This document shows, piece after piece, positions 26,921 to 35,706 of a DNA stretch of 64,000 nt. The translations under genes were made by a program, and so were the position numbers. Numbering within the stretch: position 1 is the stretch's first letter; each line of letters begins with the position of its first letter. The stretch lies in NCBI RefSeq assembly GCF_006716905.1, contig NZ_VFPV01000001.1, positions 1,614,001-1,678,000 on the forward strand. Reading direction: 5' to 3'. The stretch is from Acidovorax temperans. Its GTDB lineage: Bacteria; Pseudomonadota; Gammaproteobacteria; Burkholderiales; Burkholderiaceae_C. The notes below the pieces were generated by a model, which was not told the origin of the DNA, searched no databases, and saw only the letters and a program-made list of their open reading frames with translations.

Positions 26921-27976
26921 ATGCACGCCCACAACGACACTGCGACGAACACCACCGCCAACGCCCAGCACCCTTTTGCCGCCCTGACGCCCGATGTGGT
27001 GCTGGACGCGCTGGCCAGCGTGGGGCTGTACGGTGACGGGCGACTGATGGCGCTGTCGTCGTACGAAAACCGGGTGTACCAGGTCACGCTGGAAGACGGC
27101 CAGCGCGTGGTGGCCAAGTTTTACCGCCCAGAGCGCTGGAGCCAGGCCCAGATTCTGGAAGAACACGCCTTTGCCGCCGAACTGACCGCCGCCGAGGTGC
27201 CCGCCGTAGGCCCCCTGGTGCTGGGCGGCACCACGCTGCACACGCATGGCGGTTTTGCCTTCTCGGTCAGCCCCTGGCGCGGCGGGCGCGGGCCGGAGCT
27301 GGACGACTTTGAGGTGCTGGAGTGGATTGGCCGCTTTCTGGCACGCATCCACACCGTGGGGGCTGCTCAGCCGTTTGCGCACCGCCCGTCGCTCAACGTG
27401 CAGACCTTCGGTACTGACTCGCGCGACTGGCTGCTGGCCCACGAGATCATTCCGCTGGACATGCAATCGGCCTGGCAAGGCGCCTGCGAGAACGCTCTTA
27501 AATTGATAGCTGGTAGCGCTTTATCCACGGGCGATGGAGGCCAATTTAGCTTAAACCAGGCGCGCCAGATCCGCCTGCACGGCGACTGCCACCCCGGCAA
27601 CATCCTCTGGACGCCTACCGACCAGCCCGGCGGCGGACCCCATTTTGTGGACCTGGACGACGCCCGCATGGGCCCCGCCGTGCAAGACCTGTGGATGCTG
27701 CTGTCGGGCGACCGCAGCCAGCGCACCCAGCAGCTCAGCGCGCTGCTGGAGGGCTACGAGCAATTTCGCAGCTTTGACCGCCGCGAGCTGGCGCTCATCG
27801 AGCCCCTGCGCACGCTGCGCCTCATCCACTACAGCGCATGGCTCGCGCAGCGCTGGAGCGACCCGATCTTCCCGATCAATTTCCCCTGGTTTGGCAGCAG
27901 CGACTACTGGCGCGGCCAGGTGGACATGCTGCACGAGCAAATCGAAGCCATGGGCGAAGAGCCGCTTTACGCCTGA
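26921..27976 (+). CDS. srkA: Stress response kinase SrkA (YihE)-type
   Basis: A choline-kinase/APH-fold serine/threonine kinase of 351 residues; in E. coli SrkA protects against stress-induced death. It shows SSYENRVYQVTLEDGQ, VVAKFYRPERW with the ATP lysine, the catalytic LHGDCHPGNILW and metal-binding FVDLDDARMGP. ATG 26921 is the start. Between QGACEN and QARQIRLHGD lies an in-frame copy of the family 1 palindromic repeat (about 27493-27556), which adds about 20 residues (including LIAGSALSTGDGG) near the catalytic loop. The stretch is probably a surface loop tolerated by the fold. Confidence 0.92.
   Translation: MHAHNDTATNTTANAQHPFAALTPDVVLDALASVGLYGDGRLMALSSYENRVYQVTLEDGQRVVAKFYRPERWSQAQILEEHAFAAELTAAEVPAVGPLVLGGTTLHTHGGFAFSVSPWRGGRGPELDDFEVLEWIGRFLARIHTVGAAQPFAHRPSLNVQTFGTDSRDWLLAHEIIPLDMQSAWQGACENALKLIAGSALSTGDGGQFSLNQARQIRLHGDCHPGNILWTPTDQPGGGPHFVDLDDARMGPAVQDLWMLLSGDRSQRTQQLSALLEGYEQFRSFDRRELALIEPLRTLRLIHYSAWLAQRWSDPIFPINFPWFGSSDYWRGQVDMLHEQIEAMGEEPLYA
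27493..27556 (+). repeat. Palindromic repeat, family 1, copy 6, inside srkA
   Basis: Reads TTGATAGCTGGTAGCGCTTT, then TATCC and onward, matching the intergenic copies (compare 32279-32335 and 17219-17279), but in frame within srkA. The second arm of the palindrome is degenerate. Confidence 0.75.
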
Positions 27977-28020
27977 ATACACCCGAAAGAGGGGGATGGA
28001 GCTGCGGATGTGGCCTCAAA

Positions 28021-28044
28021 ATATTTGCCATATATGGCAAATAT
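28021..28044. promoter_or_regulatory. 24-bp perfect palindrome, candidate operator
   Basis: ATATTTGCCATA followed by its exact reverse complement. It lies 2 bases upstream of the -35 box of the promoter before the response regulator gene (28231). A dimeric regulator, possibly the OmpR-type protein itself, is the likely ligand (inference). No T-run follows, so it is not a standard terminator for srkA. Confidence 0.65.
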
Positions 28045-28046
28045 GA

Positions 28047-28075
28047 TTGTTAACTTTTAACAAAACACTTACAAT
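28047..28075 (+). promoter_or_regulatory. Sigma-70 promoter of the response regulator gene
   Basis: TTGTTA (28047-28052), 17-base spacer, TACAAT (28070-28075). The -35 lies inside a second inverted repeat, TTGTTAA-CTT-TTAACAA (28047-28063). The predicted leader is about 150 bases. Confidence 0.65.
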
Positions 28076-28230
28076 AGCGCACAACTGATACTTCGGTGGT
28101 GCAATTGTTGGCTTCCTGTTTCAACGAGTGCAAACGATTGTCAGAAATTCGACCAGGCGTCGGTTCTGAGGCAACATCAGAAGGTTTTCTTTGACCCCTC
28201 CAAAGTGCGCCCCAGCGCTGTGACCACCCC

Positions 28231-29013
28231 ATGCGAATAGCCGCCCTCGACGACGATCCGATCCTGCTGGAGCTGATCAAAGCCACCACCGAGCAACATG
28301 GCCACGTCTGCCACACCTACCTGACCGGCACCCAGCTGCTGCAGGACATCCGGCACGAGACCTTCGATTTGCTCATCGTGGACTGGCACCTGCCCGACAT
28401 GGAAGGCCCCGAGGTGGTCTCCGCCGTGCGCCAGACGACAGGGCGGCACCTGCCCATCCTGTTCGTCACCCGCCGCCGCGAAGAGCAGGACGTGATCGAA
28501 GCCCTGTCCTGCGGCGCCGATGATTTCATGACCAAGCCCCTGCGCATGGGTGAACTGGTGGCCCGCACCACCGCGTTGCTGCGCCGCGCGTACCCCCAGG
28601 CCATGAGCGACAACCTGGTGTTTGGTCCCTACCGGTTCGACCCCGAAAAGCGTTCGCTGTGGCTGCGCGACCAGCCCGTGGAGCTCAAGAACCGCGAATA
28701 CGAACTGGCCCTGTTCATGTTCCGCAACGCAGGTCGCCTGCTCTCGCGCGCCCACCTGCGTGAAGTGGTGTGGGGCGAAACCAGCGAAGTGCCCTCACGC
28801 TCGCTGGACACCCATATGTCACGCCTGCGCACCAAGCTGGAACTCACCCCCGCCAACGGTTACGTGGTGGGCGCCATCTACGGCATGGGCTACCGCCTGG
28901 ACGCCGTGGACGCCAACGCGACACCGCCCGCAGGTCAGGACGGATCGGCAGCCGATGGCGAGGCCGGCGCCGAGGGCTTCCAGGCAGGCACCACCACCTT
29001 GGCCACGAACTGA
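28231..29013 (+). CDS. OmpR-family response regulator
   Basis: A 260-residue protein with an N-terminal receiver (ALDDDPILL, phosphoacceptor Asp51 in LIVDWHLPDMEG, Lys in MTKPLRMGE) and a C-terminal winged helix (LKNREYELALFMFRNAGRLLSR, SLDTHMSRLRTKLEL, IYGMGYRLD). A disordered tail of about 33 residues follows the DNA-binding domain, longer than usual. ATG 28231 is the start. The gene lies 285 bases before a hybrid histidine kinase with its own REC and HPt domains, a plausible phosphorelay partner. The target genes are unknown; two palindromes at its promoter suggest autoregulation. Confidence 0.93.
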   Translation: MRIAALDDDPILLELIKATTEQHGHVCHTYLTGTQLLQDIRHETFDLLIVDWHLPDMEGPEVVSAVRQTTGRHLPILFVTRRREEQDVIEALSCGADDFMTKPLRMGELVARTTALLRRAYPQAMSDNLVFGPYRFDPEKRSLWLRDQPVELKNREYELALFMFRNAGRLLSRAHLREVVWGETSEVPSRSLDTHMSRLRTKLELTPANGYVVGAIYGMGYRLDAVDANATPPAGQDGSAADGEAGAEGFQAGTTTLATN

Positions 29014-29129
29014 CGGTCCAGCCACAGCCACACCAGAATGGGCGCCAGCGTGGGCACCACCAAAGAGCCCACCTGGTAGCCGTACATCACAGAAAACCGA
29101 AACTGTGACCTCGTAAGTGAGCTTGCCAT
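28935..29129 (-). CDS. Possible small membrane protein or gene remnant, antisense to regulator tail
   Basis: A 64-residue reading frame from ATG 29129 on the minus strand, overlapping the last 79 bases of the response regulator gene on the other strand. It has a convincing hydrophobic segment, VGSLVVPTLAPILVWLWL, with basic residues around it and a Pro/Ala/Ser tail. A ribosome-binding site is weak. It may be the remaining C-terminus of a membrane protein whose first part was lost, or chance. I do not recognise the family. Confidence 0.25.
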   Translation of the reverse strand: MASSLTRSQFRFSVMYGYQVGSLVVPTLAPILVWLWLDRQFVAKVVVPAWKPSAPASPSAADPS

Positions 29130-29298
29130 GTGGCAGGGCTCACCGCCGCTGCGGGTATCGTAAGCTGCACGAGTGTGAACGAAGGCAGCCACCTTTGGCC
29201 AGTTCGCGTGAACGCACACAGCCATGCTGTGCGTGCCTTGGACTGGAGACTGCACACGCAACTGTCTGGCCAGACTCCGCTTCGAACCGCTTTCACCC

Positions 29299-32191
29299 AT
29301 GCCCCGCGAATCGCTCTTCTCCAACCTCTCCCTGGCGGGCAAGATCACCTTGCTGTTGGGGCTGATGGGCGTGGTGTCGATGGCCATCATCGGCTACGCC
29401 ATGGTGCACATGCGCCAGATGGACGAGCAGTACCGCACGCTGATCTCCTTGGAGTCCGAGTTGGCGCAGAGCTTTGGCCGCACGGGCGTGCTGCTGGGCG
29501 AATCCCAGCGGATAGTGCATGCCGCGCACAGCGCGTCCCAGGGCGCCGCCGCCCCCTTGGCGGCCGAAGCCTCGCAGCGGCTGCGCACCCTGCAGCGCGA
29601 GTTCGAGACGGAGCTCAACGACATTGCCAAGGACATCCCGCATCAGGGCCGCGAATTGATGGGTGTGCGCGCGCTCGCAGAAGGTGTTTGATGCAGGCGA
29701 TCAGGTGCTGGGCGCAGCCACCAAAGGAGACAAGTCAGGGGCCACCGCCGCGCTGTACCACGCGTTTGAGCCTGCCCTGCTGGAGCTGAAGCAAGACCTG
29801 GATGCCTTTCGCAACCGCTCACACGGCGAATTTTCAGCGTTCATGAACGAGCAAAATCTGGCGACGGAAAAAACCCTGTGGCGCATTGCAGCAGCTGTGG
29901 CGGCGGCGCTGGCGGGGGTTCTGGTGCTGTCGGCCTATGTGGCGCTGACGCAGATTTCACGCCCTGTGAGCCAGCTGGCGCGCATCATGCAGCGGCTCAC
30001 AGAGCACCAATACGACGATGTGATTCCGGCCACAGACCGGCGCGACGAGGTGGGCACCATGGCCCGTGCGTTGCAGGTCTTCAAGAACACGATGGAGGGC
30101 GCGGACCAGCTCACGGCGCAAGTGCAGCGCAGCGAAGAGGCGCGCAGGCTTTCGGAACAATTGATGGACCTGACCAGCGCAATTCCTGGCGTGGTGTTTC
30201 AACTCCATCTGCAGGCCAACGGCAAATGCCGGTTTCTGTTCGTGAGCGACAAGGCCGGTGCGATGCCTGGGCTGCGGGTGCTGGCGCTGCTGCGCAGCGG
30301 CGGGCCGGTGGGCGAGGCCTATGCCGTGCCTCGGCCAGTGCGCCAGCGCATCCAGACCGCGTTCATGGAACGGCTGCGCAACCCTGAGCCGCTGGACTTT
30401 GACACCGAGGTGCAGCACGAGGGCGCATCGCGCTGGCTGCAAACCTCTGCCACCGCGCGGCGGCTGGCGGATGGCAGCGTGCTGTTTCACGGCGTGTGGA
30501 TGGACGTGACCGAGCAAAAGAGCCAGACACACGCCATGGCCACTGCCAAAGAGGCGGCAGAACGGGCTGCGCAGGAACGCGCCCGTTTCATCGCCGTGAT
30601 GAGCCATGAAATCCGCACGCCGCTCAACGCCGTTCTGGGCATGGCACAGCTGACGTTGAAGGACGAGCTGCCCGCGCAGCAGCGCGAGCGCGTGGAGCAG
30701 ATCCGACGGGCCAGCCGCCACCTGCTGGGCATCCTCACCGACGTCCTGGATTTTTCGAAGATCGACGGCGGCCACCTGCAGCTGGAGCACAAGCCGTTTT
30801 CGCTGTCGTCGATCATGGGCACCCTGGCCGATCTGCTCAGCCCCCAGGCGCTGGCCAACTCGCTGCAGCTGCGCATGGAGGTCGACGATAACGTGCCCGA
30901 GCATTGCGTGGGCGATGCCCAACGGCTCTCGCAGATTCTCATCAACTACGTGCACAACGCCATCAAGTTCACCCACCAGGGCGAGGTGGTGGTGCGCCTG
31001 CGCGTGGTCGAGCAAGACGGGTACCACCTGCTGCTGCGCAGCGAAGTGCAAGACACCGGCATTGGCATGACGGCGCAGCAGATGGAAGGCTTGTTCGAAC
31101 CCTTCCGCCAGGCTGACAGCTCCATCACCCGCCGCTTTGGCGGCACCGGCCTGGGGCTGGTGATTGCCCGCCAGCTGGCGCAGGCCATGGGCGGAGAGAC
31201 GGGCGTGCACAGCGAACCGGGCCGTGGCAGCACCTTCTGGTTCACGGCGCGCCTGCAACGCGCCCCCGCCAAAGACTGGGCGCACGAGGGACTGGAACAA
31301 CCCCTGAGCCCCCCAGCCTTGGGCGTGGGCCAGACCGCAGGGCTGCGTGTGCTGGTGGTGGACGACAACGAGGTGAACCTGCAGGTCGCCCAGGGGCTGC
31401 TGGAAGCCGGTGGCCTCCAGGTGGACCGGGCACGCAACGGTGCCGAAGCCGTGGACCAGCTGACCCGCGCAGCCGACCACACCTACGCCGCTGTGCTGAT
31501 GGACATGCAGATGCCCGTCATGGATGGCCTGAGCGCCACGCGTGCCCTGCGCGCCCTGCCCCGTTTTGAAGCGCTGCCCATCATCGCCATGACGGCCAAC
31601 GCCGCCCCGGCCGACATGGAGCGAACCCGCGTTTGTGGCATGAACGACCACATTGCCAAGCCGCTGCTGGAGGCGCCGCTGTGGCAGACGCTGTCGCGCT
31701 GGCTGGCACGTTCGGCGAGCGCATTACCGGTCCATCACGCTGCGGGCACCGTACCGCCCCCACCAGCCCCGGAACCCAGCCCGACCAGCCCGACCAGCGC
31801 AGAAGCCGCTGCAGCGCGGGCACCAGTATTCGACGTGGCGCTGCTGCAGGATTTGCAGGAGTCCATCACCACGGCACGGCTGCTGCCGCTGATTGCACAA
31901 TTTGTTCAGGACTGCGAACGGCGCGTCGCACGCATCACCGAAGCCGCCCAGGCCCGCCAATGGGAAGCCCTGCGCCGCCAAGCGCATGACCTGGGTGGCA
32001 CGGCAGGCAGCTTCGGCTTGTCCACCCTGGGCGAGCTGACCCGCCCGCTGGAAGCCGCCGCCAAGACCCAGGATGCGGCAGCCACCGACCGTTGCATTGC
32101 CGAGTTGCAGCAACTGGCCCAGCAAGGGCTGGAGCAATTGCGCGCCCACGCACAGGCTTTGGAAAACCCGGCCTCCCACCAGGGCGGGTAG
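29299..32191 (+). pseudogene. Hybrid histidine kinase with REC and HPt domains, frameshifted in the sensor
   Basis: Architecture in order: TM1 (ITLLLGLMGVVSMAIIGYAM), a four-helix-bundle-like periplasmic sensor, TM2 ([21 protein letters not shown]), HAMP, a PAS-like region, HisKA with [13 protein letters not shown] (His at 30605), ATPase with [16 protein letters not shown] and GGTGLGL, a receiver (Asp at 31502 in [10 protein letters not shown]) and HPt (His at 31985 in [12 protein letters not shown]). The first frame stops at 29691 and the second is open from 29663. In the run GTGCGCGCGCTCGCAG one GC unit is missing: adding GC restores GVRARSQKVF. This is a 2-nt contraction, a sequencing error or a phase-variable tract. 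Internal starts could still make a truncated protein. Confidence 0.85.
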
Positions 32192-32276
32192 CCCAGCACG
32201 ACAAGCCCGACAGAGGCACCGCTACACAAGCACGAAAAAGCCCCGGGGCATCACATGCCGCCGGGGCCACAAGCAC

Positions 32277-32335
32277 TATCAATTCAATAGCTGCCAGCGC
32301 TTTATCCGTAAGCGCTAGCAGCCATTTTGGCCCTT
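32277..32335. repeat. Palindromic repeat, family 1, copy 7
   Basis: AATAGCTGCCAGCGCTTTATCCG, then TAAGCGCTAGCAGCC, lying in the 145-base gap between the converging stops of the hybrid kinase (32191) and htpG (32337). It probably terminates transcription from both sides. Confidence 0.8.
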
Positions 32336-32336
32336 G

Positions 32337-34310
32337 TCAGGCCAGCAAGGCGTTCACCCGCTTGACGTAGGCTGCCGGGTCTTCCGGCAGGCCGCCTTCG
32401 GCCAGCAGGGCCTGGTCGAACAGGATGTGGGCCAGGTCGTGGAAGTGCACGCTGCCGTCCAGCTTCTTGACCAGCGCGTGCTCAGCGTTCACCTCCAGCA
32501 CGGGCTTGGTCTCGGGCGCCTGTTGTCCAGCTTGTTTGAGCATGCGGGCCAGTTGCGTGCTCATGCCGTCGTCCTGCACCACCAGACAGGCAGGCGAATC
32601 GACCAGGCGGGTCGTCACGCGCACGTCTTCGGCCTTGTCCTTGAGCGCTTCCTTCAGCTTGGCCAGCACGGGCTTGAAGGCTTCGGCGGCTTCTTCTGCA
32701 GCCTTCTTCTCGGCCTCGTCTTGCAGCTTGCCCAGGTCCACCGCGCCCTTGGCCACGCTTTGCAGCGGGGTGCCGTCGAACTCGTGCAGGTAGTTCAGCG
32801 CCCACTCGTCCACGCGGTCGGTCATGAGCAGCACTTCGATGCCCTTCTTCTTGAAGACTTCGAGCTGCGGGCTGTTCTTGGCAGCGGCCAGCGTGTCGGC
32901 GGTGATGTAGTAAATCGCCTCCTGGCCTTCCTTCATGCGAGCCTTGTAGTCGGCAAAGGAGACTGTCACGGCATCGCTCTGCGTGGAGGCAAAACGCAGC
33001 AGCTTGGCCAGGCGCTCGCGGTTGGCAAAGTCTTCGCCCAGGCCTTCCTTCAGCACCGCGCCAAATTCGGCATAGAACTTGGTGTACTTGCCTTCCTTGG
33101 CCTTGTCTTCCTCGCTCACCACGTCGGTCACGCCATCGGCGCCTTCACCCGTGGTGTGCTTGTCGTGCTTGGCCAGGTCTTCCAGCATGCTCAGCACACG
33201 CTTGGTCGAGCCCTCGCGGATGGAGCGCACGTCGCGGCTTTCCTGCAGCAGCTCGCGGCTCACGTTCAGCGGCAGGTCGGTCGAGTCGATCACGCCCTTC
33301 ACAAAGCGCAGGTAGGTGGGCAACAGCGCTTCGGCGTCGTCCATGATGAACACGCGCTTCACATACAGCTTCACGCCAGCCTTCTTGTCGCGGTTCCACA
33401 AATCGAACGGCGCCTTGGCGGGGATGTACAGCAGCTGCGTGTATTCGGTGTTGCCTTCCACGCGGTTGTGCGCCCAGGTCAGTGGGGCTTCGTGGTCGTG
33501 GCTGATGGTCTTGTAGAACTCGGCGTACTGCTCGTCGGTGATGTCCTTCTTGGGGCGGGTCCACAGGGCGCTGGCCTTGTTGATGGTTTCCCACTCTCCC
33601 GTCTTGACCATGCCACCGGGCTGGCGGCCGCCGTTTTCATCGTTGGGGTTGATCAGCTCGCCGTCTTTCCACTCTTCCTTTTCCATCAGGATGGGCAGGC
33701 TGATGTGGTCGGAGTATTTGGCGATGACCTGCTTGAGCTTCCAGGCGTTGAGGTATTCCTCGGCATCCTCGCGCAGGTGCAGGATGATGCTGGTGCCGCG
33801 CTGGGCGCGGGTGATGGTTTCGACCTCAAAGTCGCCCGTGCCGCTGCTGATCCAGCGCACACCTTCTTCGGGCTTGAGGCCCGCACGGCGCGATTCCACA
33901 GTGATCTTGTCAGCCACGATAAAGCCCGAGTAAAAGCCCACGCCGAACTGGCCGATGAGTTGGGCGTCCGCCTTCTGGTCGCCTGAGAGACGGCCCATGA
34001 AGTCCTTGGTGCCGCTCTTGGCGATGGTGCCCAGGTGGTCGATGGCCTCTTGCTGGCTCATGCCGATGCCGTTGTCGGTGATGGTCAGCGTCTTGGCGGC
34101 CTTGTCGAAGGTCACACGCACTTCGAGGTTGGGGGCGTCTTCAAACAGCGCGGCGTTGTTCAGGCCCTCAAATCGCAGTTTGTCGCAGGCGTCCGAGGCG
34201 TTGGAGATCAGCTCGCGCAGGAAGATTTCCTGGTTGGAATACAGCGAGTGGGTGACCAGGTGCAGCAGCTGGGCCACTTCGGCCTGGAACGACAGGGTTT
34301 GCTTGCTCAT
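32337..34310 (-). CDS. htpG: Chaperone HtpG (Hsp90)
   Basis: ATP-dependent molecular chaperone, 657 residues, close to the usual 620-650. N-terminal GHKL motifs are visible: [20 protein letters not shown] with Glu and Asn for [24 protein letters not shown] and GTSIILHL. The middle domain contains the conserved region around [20 protein letters not shown] and [19 protein letters not shown] 34310 is the start, near AGAGAG. A sigma-32-like promoter (34424 down to 34397) lies about 100 bases upstream, so heat-shock control is inferred. Confidence 0.97.
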   Translation of the reverse strand: MSKQTLSFQAEVAQLLHLVTHSLYSNQEIFLRELISNASDACDKLRFEGLNNAALFEDAPNLEVRVTFDKAAKTLTITDNGIGMSQQEAIDHLGTIAKSGTKDFMGRLSGDQKADAQLIGQFGVGFYSGFIVADKITVESRRAGLKPEEGVRWISSGTGDFEVETITRAQRGTSIILHLREDAEEYLNAWKLKQVIAKYSDHISLPILMEKEEWKDGELINPNDENGGRQPGGMVKTGEWETINKASALWTRPKKDITDEQYAEFYKTISHDHEAPLTWAHNRVEGNTEYTQLLYIPAKAPFDLWNRDKKAGVKLYVKRVFIMDDAEALLPTYLRFVKGVIDSTDLPLNVSRELLQESRDVRSIREGSTKRVLSMLEDLAKHDKHTTGEGADGVTDVVSEEDKAKEGKYTKFYAEFGAVLKEGLGEDFANRERLAKLLRFASTQSDAVTVSFADYKARMKEGQEAIYYITADTLAAAKNSPQLEVFKKKGIEVLLMTDRVDEWALNYLHEFDGTPLQSVAKGAVDLGKLQDEAEKKAAEEAAEAFKPVLAKLKEALKDKAEDVRVTTRLVDSPACLVVQDDGMSTQLARMLKQAGQQAPETKPVLEVNAEHALVKKLDGSVHFHDLAHILFDQALLAEGGLPEDPAAYVKRVNALLA

Positions 34311-34360
34311 GGGAGGGTTCTCTCTCGGTAAATTTTTGAATGGAATCGCACAACGGGGGG

Positions 34361-34400
34361 CACAAAAAAATCACGCGTGCCAGCCCGGCAGGCGTGATTT
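34361..34400 (-). terminator. Terminator-like hairpin overlapping the htpG promoter
   Basis: On the minus strand AAATCACGC, a loop of about 15 bases, then GCGTGATTT followed by TTTTG. The first arm overlaps the -10 element and the expected start point of the htpG promoter, so only read-through from the gene upstream would make the full hairpin (inference). Confidence 0.5.
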
Positions 34401-34424
34401 ATGGGCAGGGGTGAAGGTTTCAAG
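34397..34424 (-). promoter_or_regulatory. htpG: Sigma-32-like promoter of htpG
   Basis: On the minus strand: CTTGAAA (34424-34418), a 12-base spacer and CCCATAAAT (34405-34397). This matches the heat-shock consensus CTTGAAA / CCCATNT. Confidence 0.7.
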
Positions 34425-34444
34425 AGGGGGCGAGCCCCCCACTT

Positions 34445-34558
34445 AGAGCGGCTAACAAAACTCTTCTGGCGTCGTTGCTGTGTCTTGTCGTACTGCTCGT
34501 ACTGCCGACGACACAGCGCCTAGCCAGAACCGCTTCGCTGAGTTTTGTTAGCCGCTCT
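34445..34558. repeat. Nested hairpin element of about 114 bp
   Basis: Outer arms are a perfect 19-bp inverted repeat, AGAGCGGCTAACAAAACTC and its complement (34540-34558). Inside are TTCTGGC/GCCAGAA and GCTGTGTC/GACACAGC. Almost the whole element can pair with itself. Confidence 0.8.
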
Positions 34559-34673
34559 TATTGATCCGGCACGGTTTATTGCAGAGTCCAGATGCCGTTC
34601 AACTTGAGCCCGTCGAGGGGCTTCGACACCTCAGCCCGAGCAAGGTTTACGAATAAAGCCTGCCGGATCAATA
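34559..34673. repeat. 115-bp element with 22-bp terminal inverted repeats
   Basis: Left end TATTGATCCGGCACGG, right end the inverse TATTGATCCGGCAGGC; 20 of 22 bases match. Next to the nested hairpin. The middle has a GTCGAGGGGCTTCGAC hairpin. Size and ends recall a REP- or MITE-like element. Confidence 0.65.
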
Positions 34674-34688
34674 TGCAAGCAGCAAGCT

Positions 34689-35624
34689 TCAACCGTCGGT
34701 GTTGATGCGTTCTACCAGCATCTTGAGGACCGCGTCTGCCTTCTCGTTGGCCACCTGGCAGGTGCCCGCAGCGGCGTGGCCGCCACCGCCAAACTCCAGC
34801 ATCAGGTTGCCCACATGGGTCTTGCTGCTGCGGTTGAGGATGGACTTGCCCGTGGCAAACACGGTGTTCTGCTTTTGCAGGCCCCACATCACGTGGATAG
34901 AGATGTTGGCCTGCGGGAACAGCGCGTAAATCGTGAACCGGTTGGTGGCCCAGATGGTTTCTTCCTGGCGCAGGTCCAGCACCACCAGGTTGCCCAGCTC
35001 AATGGCGCAGCGCTCCAGTTGCTCCCTGGCCTTGACGGCATGCTCGCGGTACAGGGCCACGCGCTCCTGCACGTCGGGCAACTCCAGAATCTCCTCGATG
35101 GTGTGGTCGCGGCAGTACTTGATCAAATCCATCATCAGCGCGTAGTTGCTGATGCGGAAATCGCGGAAACGGCCCAGGCCGGTGCGTGAGTCCATCAGGT
35201 AGTTCAGCAGCACCCAACCCTGCGGGTCGAGGATGTCTTCGCGCGAATACTGGGCCGAGTCGGCCTGGTCCACCGCCGCCATCATCTCATCGGTGATGCG
35301 GGGGAACGCGGCCTTGCCGCCGTAATGGTTATAGACCACGCGCGCCGCGGATGGGGCATGGGCCTCAATGATGTGGTTGGTGTCACGGCGGCCTGCATTG
35401 CGCACGGTTTCCGACTCGTGGTGGTCGAACACCAGGTGCGCACCCGGCACGTAGGGCAGGTTGGTGGTGATGTCGCGCGACGTGATGGCAACCTTGCCAT
35501 CCTGCATGTCCTTGGGGTGGACGAACGTGATCTCGTCAATCAGGTTCAGTTCATTGAGCAAAACGGCGCACACCAGGCCATCGAAGTCACTGCGGGTGAC
35601 CAACCGGTATTTCTCTTCACTCAC
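34689..35624 (-). CDS. DHH-family phosphoesterase, exopolyphosphatase-like
   Basis: Cytoplasmic phosphoesterase of the DHH/DHHA1 type, 311 residues. Motifs: TRSDFDGLVCAVLL, LVFDHHES with the DHH, AVDQADSA, and the C-terminal FGGGGHAAAGTC of DHHA1. Relatives hydrolyse short oligonucleotides, pAp or polyphosphate; the true substrate is undetermined. The start is decided by the ribosome-binding site: AGGAG lies directly against ATG 35630, but six bases before the in-frame GTG at 35624, so I favour GTG 35624. Confidence 0.9.
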   Translation of the reverse strand: MSEEKYRLVTRSDFDGLVCAVLLNELNLIDEITFVHPKDMQDGKVAITSRDITTNLPYVPGAHLVFDHHESETVRNAGRRDTNHIIEAHAPSAARVVYNHYGGKAAFPRITDEMMAAVDQADSAQYSREDILDPQGWVLLNYLMDSRTGLGRFRDFRISNYALMMDLIKYCRDHTIEEILELPDVQERVALYREHAVKAREQLERCAIELGNLVVLDLRQEETIWATNRFTIYALFPQANISIHVMWGLQKQNTVFATGKSILNRSSKTHVGNLMLEFGGGGHAAAGTCQVANEKADAVLKMLVERINTDG

Positions 35625-35706
35625 AGACATCTCCTCTTAGAACAGACGGATGCGGTCATGCTAGCAACGCCCCCGGTGCCGCACCCTGTGCGGCCACAAA
35701 AAAATC

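Larger units (their letters stand above)
34311..34688. other. Contents of the htpG to DHH-phosphoesterase gap
   Basis: This 378-base stretch has no convincing gene. From right to left it holds a 115-bp region bounded by 22-bp inverted repeats (34559-34673), a nested hairpin of about 114 bp (34445-34558), a heat-shock-like promoter (34397-34424), a terminator-like hairpin (34361-34400) and the htpG leader. Confidence 0.7.

Noticed and set aside
28021..28044. The 24-bp palindrome as a terminator of srkA
   Set aside because: AT-rich stem without a following T-run, and it adjoins a good promoter, so an operator fits better.
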